DNA from: Anaerolineae bacterium
Lineage (GTDB): Bacteria > Chloroflexota > Anaerolineae > Aggregatilineales > Phototrophicaceae
Direction: 5' to 3'
Length of the DNA: 39,702 bases
NCBI GenBank assembly: GCA_012270545.1
Contig: JAAXID010000156.1
Location: 1 to 39,702 of the forward strand
Shown: positions 36,828 through 39,702 of the stretch, in pieces
Layout of the letters: each line of letters begins with the position of its first letter
Numbering within the stretch: the first letter of the stretch is position 1
The notes under the pieces: model-generated
The model's input: the letters and a program-made list of their open reading frames with translations, nothing else
Told to the model about the DNA's origin: nothing
The model's database searches: none
Position numbers and translations under genes: made by a program

Positions 36828-38135
36828 CTAGTCACACCAATCCACAATAATGCTCGCGACCACCGCGACCATGTTGATATAGTCGTCGACGCTTACCCAT
36901 TCATCGGTACCGCCGCTTTGCGTATTGCCGCCCGAAAGAGGACCGAAGCCAAGGGTCGGAATACCGCTGTAGAGAATCGGCGTGCGAATCTCACTGGCGG
37001 CATGTAAGGATTGTACTTTGGACGTGATCCCGGTTACGTTTTGGATAGCGGCGGCGACAGTCTTGTAGATATGACTGTCTTCCGAGACTTCAACACCGCT
37101 GATGCCCTGAAGCCAATCCAGTTGAGCCGGATGGTCCTCGAGCCAGGGATCGCTTTGCGAAGCTTGCTGGACAGCTGCTTCAAGCTCTTGCTGCACGGCA
37201 GTCAAATCTTCAGTTGGCGGAAAAGCCAGCGCGCCCGTCATTACCGCAGTAGTCGGGATCCGACCCGGGCGCGCATCACTGCCCGACTCGATATGCGTGA
37301 TGTGCAGATTGGTCGAGCGCCCGATTTCTTCATAAGCGGGATGGTGAACGTTTTGCGCGCGCCGCTCATCCAGCTCTCTAATCGCATGGTAAATGACCCA
37401 AGCCTTATCAATAGGGTTGACGCCCAGGTGGGAGAAGGGCGTATGAGTCGGCTCGCCGGTATCCGGCAGTTGACCCGTGACCGTAATGCGAAAACGCAGA
37501 ATGCCCGACGCTCGTGACTTTATATCGCTGAGCCCAAAACCGGACTCTGCTGGATGAAGGTAGACCGCTGCATCGGCGCGGTAACCTTTCTCCAAAACGG
37601 CGTAGATGCCTTGCGCCCGGCGTTTGCTCACCGTGCTGGCATAGATGACCTGGCCAGAAGGAGACAAGCCGGCGGAACGAATCGCGTCCTGGGCGCAAAT
37701 CATCGCGACTACGCCACTCAGGTCATCGGCGATTGCCCAACCATACATGCGGCCGTTTTCAATCGTGCCGGCGAAGGGATCATGCTTCCAGGTGTGAGTG
37801 TCGGTGACCGGCTCGCCTTCCGGATGCCCAAACACAAGCAGACTGCGCCCGTCGCCGGCGCCCGGTTGTACAGCGACGACGCTCACCCGCTCAGCCTCTG
37901 GCTCATCTGCAGGCGGTGCAAAATCCGAAGCCAATGCAAAGCGATTTGGTTTGCTTGCAATGGTCTCTACCTGGCATCCCAAGCGTTTGAAGTTTCCGGC
38001 AATTTCATTTTGGAGAGCTTCTTCTCCCTCAGCTGATTTGGACAAAAGCGCTCTCAGAACGCCAACATATTGTTCGCGTTTCGCCTGAATGAGCGAATTT
38101 AAGTTCCCGTTATTGGTGTGGTAGCGCGCAGCCAT
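36828..38135 (-). CDS. M20-family peptidase-like protein with altered active site
   Basis: The 435-residue protein has the M20 fold landmarks: FGHPEGEPV, KHDPFAGTIENGRMYGWAIADD, a dimerisation domain in the middle, and the end GGTDEWVSVDDYINM. Typical M20 enzymes (ArgE, DapE, CPG2) use H-x-D, D, E-E, E and H. Here the aspartate of H-x-D is replaced by glutamate, the E-E pair is replaced by S-K in STVSKRRAQG, and the last histidine before DEW is replaced by Gly-Thr. The Asp in IADD and Glu in LHPAESG remain. So either catalysis differs or it binds without cleaving. It opens the operon with the peptide importer. GGAAG precedes the ATG. Confidence 0.8.
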   Translation of the reverse strand: MAARYHTNNGNLNSLIQAKREQYVGVLRALLSKSAEGEEALQNEIAGNFKRLGCQVETIASKPNRFALASDFAPPADEPEAERVSVVAVQPGAGDGRSLLVFGHPEGEPVTDTHTWKHDPFAGTIENGRMYGWAIADDLSGVVAMICAQDAIRSAGLSPSGQVIYASTVSKRRAQGIYAVLEKGYRADAAVYLHPAESGFGLSDIKSRASGILRFRITVTGQLPDTGEPTHTPFSHLGVNPIDKAWVIYHAIRELDERRAQNVHHPAYEEIGRSTNLHITHIESGSDARPGRIPTTAVMTGALAFPPTEDLTAVQQELEAAVQQASQSDPWLEDHPAQLDWLQGISGVEVSEDSHIYKTVAAAIQNVTGITSKVQSLHAASEIRTPILYSGIPTLGFGPLSGGNTQSGGTDEWVSVDDYINMVAVVASIIVDWCD

Positions 38136-38393
38136 TGCAATCTTCCATTTCGCAAAACTCGTAAATTTCCATCATCTCACCAACGCGCTATATCCGGTGT
38201 TGACAAGGCAGGCGAGCAGCTCGCATCAAACTAATTGGTCTTCTCTAAGCATTTTTTCTTTGGTTAATTGCTCCACATATACATCCATACACTGATAGTA
38301 TATCTAGGCAGGTATTAGTATGTCAAAACTGAGGGATTCGCAAGCTGCCCTAGACAAACTCAGAGCACGTAAGAATGCGCCTTGACTTAGGAA
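38136..38393. other. intergenic region upstream of the M20-like gene
   Basis: An AT-rich stretch. It carries no gene except a possible 21-codon plus-strand ORF at 38320-38385 (MSKLRDSQAALDKLRARKN) preceded by AGG-rich sequence, which could equally be chance. A promoter for the M20/Dpp operon should lie here, but I see no clear -35/-10 pair. Confidence 0.35.
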
Positions 38394-39056
38394 TTAATCC
38401 CACAGGCGTCGCAGTATCGATCTCAGACTAGACACGATGCGCCACTGAGCGGCTTGTCCGCGGACAAACACCGGTCCGATCTCCCCAAAGGCATCTGTGA
38501 AAGCGCTGGTCCGCCCGCCCTGATACCAGATCATCCATTCCTGCCACAAGCACATCGCCGTGGCGGAAGTCAGCAGCTCACGCTCCAGCTCGTTGGATAG
38601 CGAATCATCCGTGATCGCCATCCACTCACTTGAGGACACCTCGAGCCGAGCAACATACTCATCCGGCCGCAATTCGACGAATCCAACCATGACTGCGCGG
38701 GCGGATTCCAGGATAGCATGGGGTATCTCTTCTGGTGAGGACGGCTCTGAATTAGATTCGACGGTCTCGTCGCCCGGTGCTCCATCCGGCATCAACTCCG
38801 CCATTGGTACTTCGGGTATCACATCTGACGAGTTGCCGGACTCCCACGCTGCCCCATTCTCAGGCTCAGTCGCGGGCGCGACCCCAGTCCGCCTGATACT
38901 CAGCCGGGATACGAGCGATTTGCTGCATTTTTCCAAATTCAGGCCGAGGACAATCTGTATCATGATACAGATTTCGTGTTCGCTTATAGACGGACTTCCA
39001 TTGTGATAAGGTGTTTTCTTTCCGGTCCCATCGCTCCGCCAGCGCTTTGATATCAT
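38394..39056 (-). CDS. hypothetical protein, possibly frameshifted
   Basis: The track gives 220 residues. From about PENGAAWESG to the end (YQGGRTSAFTDAFGEIGPV, then RSILRRLWD) it looks like a real acidic then globular protein. The first 60 residues look unnatural, while another frame over the same bases reads KALAERWDRKENTLSQWKSV and then KMQQIARIPAEYQADWG, ending with TGA near 38873. So either a short basic protein is followed by a separate gene, or one gene has shifted frame near 38890. The family is not recognised. It is 48 nt downstream of another unknown gene. Confidence 0.45.
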   Translation of the reverse strand: MISKRWRSDGTGKKTPYHNGSPSISEHEICIMIQIVLGLNLEKCSKSLVSRLSIRRTGVAPATEPENGAAWESGNSSDVIPEVPMAELMPDGAPGDETVESNSEPSSPEEIPHAILESARAVMVGFVELRPDEYVARLEVSSSEWMAITDDSLSNELERELLTSATAMCLWQEWMIWYQGGRTSAFTDAFGEIGPVFVRGQAAQWRIVSSLRSILRRLWD

Positions 39057-39104
39057 CTCTCTATATCAAGAAATCCAAGATTAGCCGCACAGCGACGCCG
39101 CCAG

Positions 39105-39527
39105 TTAGCCTGGGCCCGGCTCCGCAGCGGGGGCTTCTCCCGTGATAAGACTAATCAGTTCATCCAAGGTCGGATTGGTCCAGACCTCGCCTGTCTCCGG
39201 ATTCACAATGCCGATGACATCCAGGGCTTCGTAGCCATGCAAGAGGCAGCAAGCCTTGACCAGCTCCCAATAGATGAACTGGGGGTCCCAGCTGCTTTTG
39301 GTCCAGTTGCCGGGCTTTTCCATGTTGTCGGCGCGCGGTGGTGCACTTTCCTCGGCTGGCGCCGAAGAGGATTTCGCCGGCGCTCTGATATTCTGCTTTT
39401 CGTCCGAGACGATTTCAAGACGAGCTGTAGGTTGGAGGATGACTGCGCTGTTTGGGGAAATATCCAGCGCCGCATCATAAGCCCCATGGATCCCGTCTAC
39501 TTGGGCAGCGATGATCTTGGCGCCCAA
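39105..39527 (-). CDS. hypothetical protein
   Basis: A 140-residue protein with a Pro/Ala/Ser-rich middle (residues about 48-68) followed by a compact domain (SWDPQFIYWELVKACCLLHG, then NPETGEVWTNPTLDELISLI). No family is recognised. It precedes the other unknown gene in the same direction. The true start could differ, because no strong ribosome-binding site is evident at 39527. Confidence 0.42.
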   Translation of the reverse strand: MGAKIIAAQVDGIHGAYDAALDISPNSAVILQPTARLEIVSDEKQNIRAPAKSSSAPAEESAPPRADNMEKPGNWTKSSWDPQFIYWELVKACCLLHGYEALDVIGIVNPETGEVWTNPTLDELISLITGEAPAAEPGPG

Positions 39528-39562
39528 TTCGCGCGCCTGCTCCCTGGCTTCGCGCTGGGATG

Positions 39563-39582
39563 CTCGCCATAGAGATGGCGAG
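39563..39582 (-). other. perfect hairpin between WD40 gene and next gene
   Basis: CTCGCCAT-AGAG-ATGGCGAG has 8-bp arms and a 4-nt loop. There is no T-run on either side, so it is not a textbook intrinsic terminator; it could slow transcription or protect an mRNA end. Confidence 0.4.
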
Positions 39583-39642
39583 AAGGGCCGAGGATGGGGT
39601 TAGAAAAGCAGAGTCCAGCCATTTAGACACTCTCAAACTCAC

Positions 39643-39702
39643 TCAGTTGACCGCCCAGAGCATCACCCGATTGTCGCCCGCTCCCGATGCCAACATCGTG
39701 CC
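39643..39702 (-). CDS. WD40-repeat protein, C-terminal end (partial)
   Basis: The last 19 codons before the TGA at 39643-39645 read GTMLASGAGDNRVMLWAVN, the end of a WD40 blade (LASGxxDNxVxLW). The rest of the gene lies outside the window. WD40 proteins of this type are common in Chloroflexota and Cyanobacteria as scaffolds, often fused to kinases or nucleases. Confidence 0.7.
   Translation of the reverse strand, partial: GTMLASGAGDNRVMLWAVN

Noticed and set aside
1-39702. CRISPR arrays, rRNA or tRNA genes
   Set aside because: I saw no regularly spaced repeats, rRNA-like sequence or tRNA cloverleaf while reading; a tRNA scan could not be run.

Overview
The window is a moderately GC-rich bacterial chromosome segment with no rRNA, tRNA or CRISPR array that I could find. 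Gene content suggests a Chloroflexota-type bacterium (Anaerolineae/Caldilineae-like). Both solute-binding proteins have signal peptides ending in A-Q-D without a lipobox cysteine, and two ABC importer operons sit beside Uma2, XisH/XisI, an IS481-type element and large defence or mobile regions. This taxonomic call is inference.

Layout: (1) 8-1317 is a broken Toprim/CHC2-zinc-finger primase. (2) 1575-2423 is a dead IS481-family element. (3) 2681-10131 is a minus-strand sugar operon with a near-consensus promoter. It encodes an amidohydrolase/lactonase, an SDR dehydrogenase, a sugar-binding protein, two permeases and a GH116 glycosidase, which fits glycoside uptake or cleavage followed by oxidation of a free sugar through a lactone. 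(4) 10438-19339 is a decayed mobile/defence zone: two broken tyrosine recombinases, the C-terminal half of a SNF2-type helicase with DUF3883, an intact Uma2 gene, a DUF1156 adenine methylase with four frameshifts, and the tail of a second methylase. (5) 19465-28857 is largely intact accessory DNA: an antitoxin-like small protein, an intact tyrosine recombinase, a small unknown, a three-gene Shango-type anti-phage operon (TerB protein, BrxD-like ATPase, BrxHI/Lhr-like helicase), and a divergent XisH-XisI pair that ends exactly at a second IS481 remnant (28858-29243). (6) 29356-38135 is a minus-strand peptide-type locus: M20-like protein, DppA, DppB, DppC, M29/NicX-like enzyme, a strong terminator, then aldo/keto reductase, DUF3830 and a phosphotriesterase-like enzyme. 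(7) 38394-39702 holds two unrecognised genes and the last WD40 repeat of a protein that runs off the window.

The main contrast is between two intact metabolic operons and, between them, an island where older restriction-type genes have decayed while one three-gene defence operon remains clean. The live recombinase at 19.9 kb and the dead one at 11.6-12.5 kb are close paralogues in opposite orientation, bracketing the decayed helicase-methylase locus. The two IS481 remnants are also inverted relative to each other and bracket the sugar operon plus the whole island. The best candidates for new biology are the Shango-type operon in this setting, the M20-like/M29-like/DUF3830/phosphotriesterase gene set, whose substrate is unknown, and the paired recombinase arrangement.
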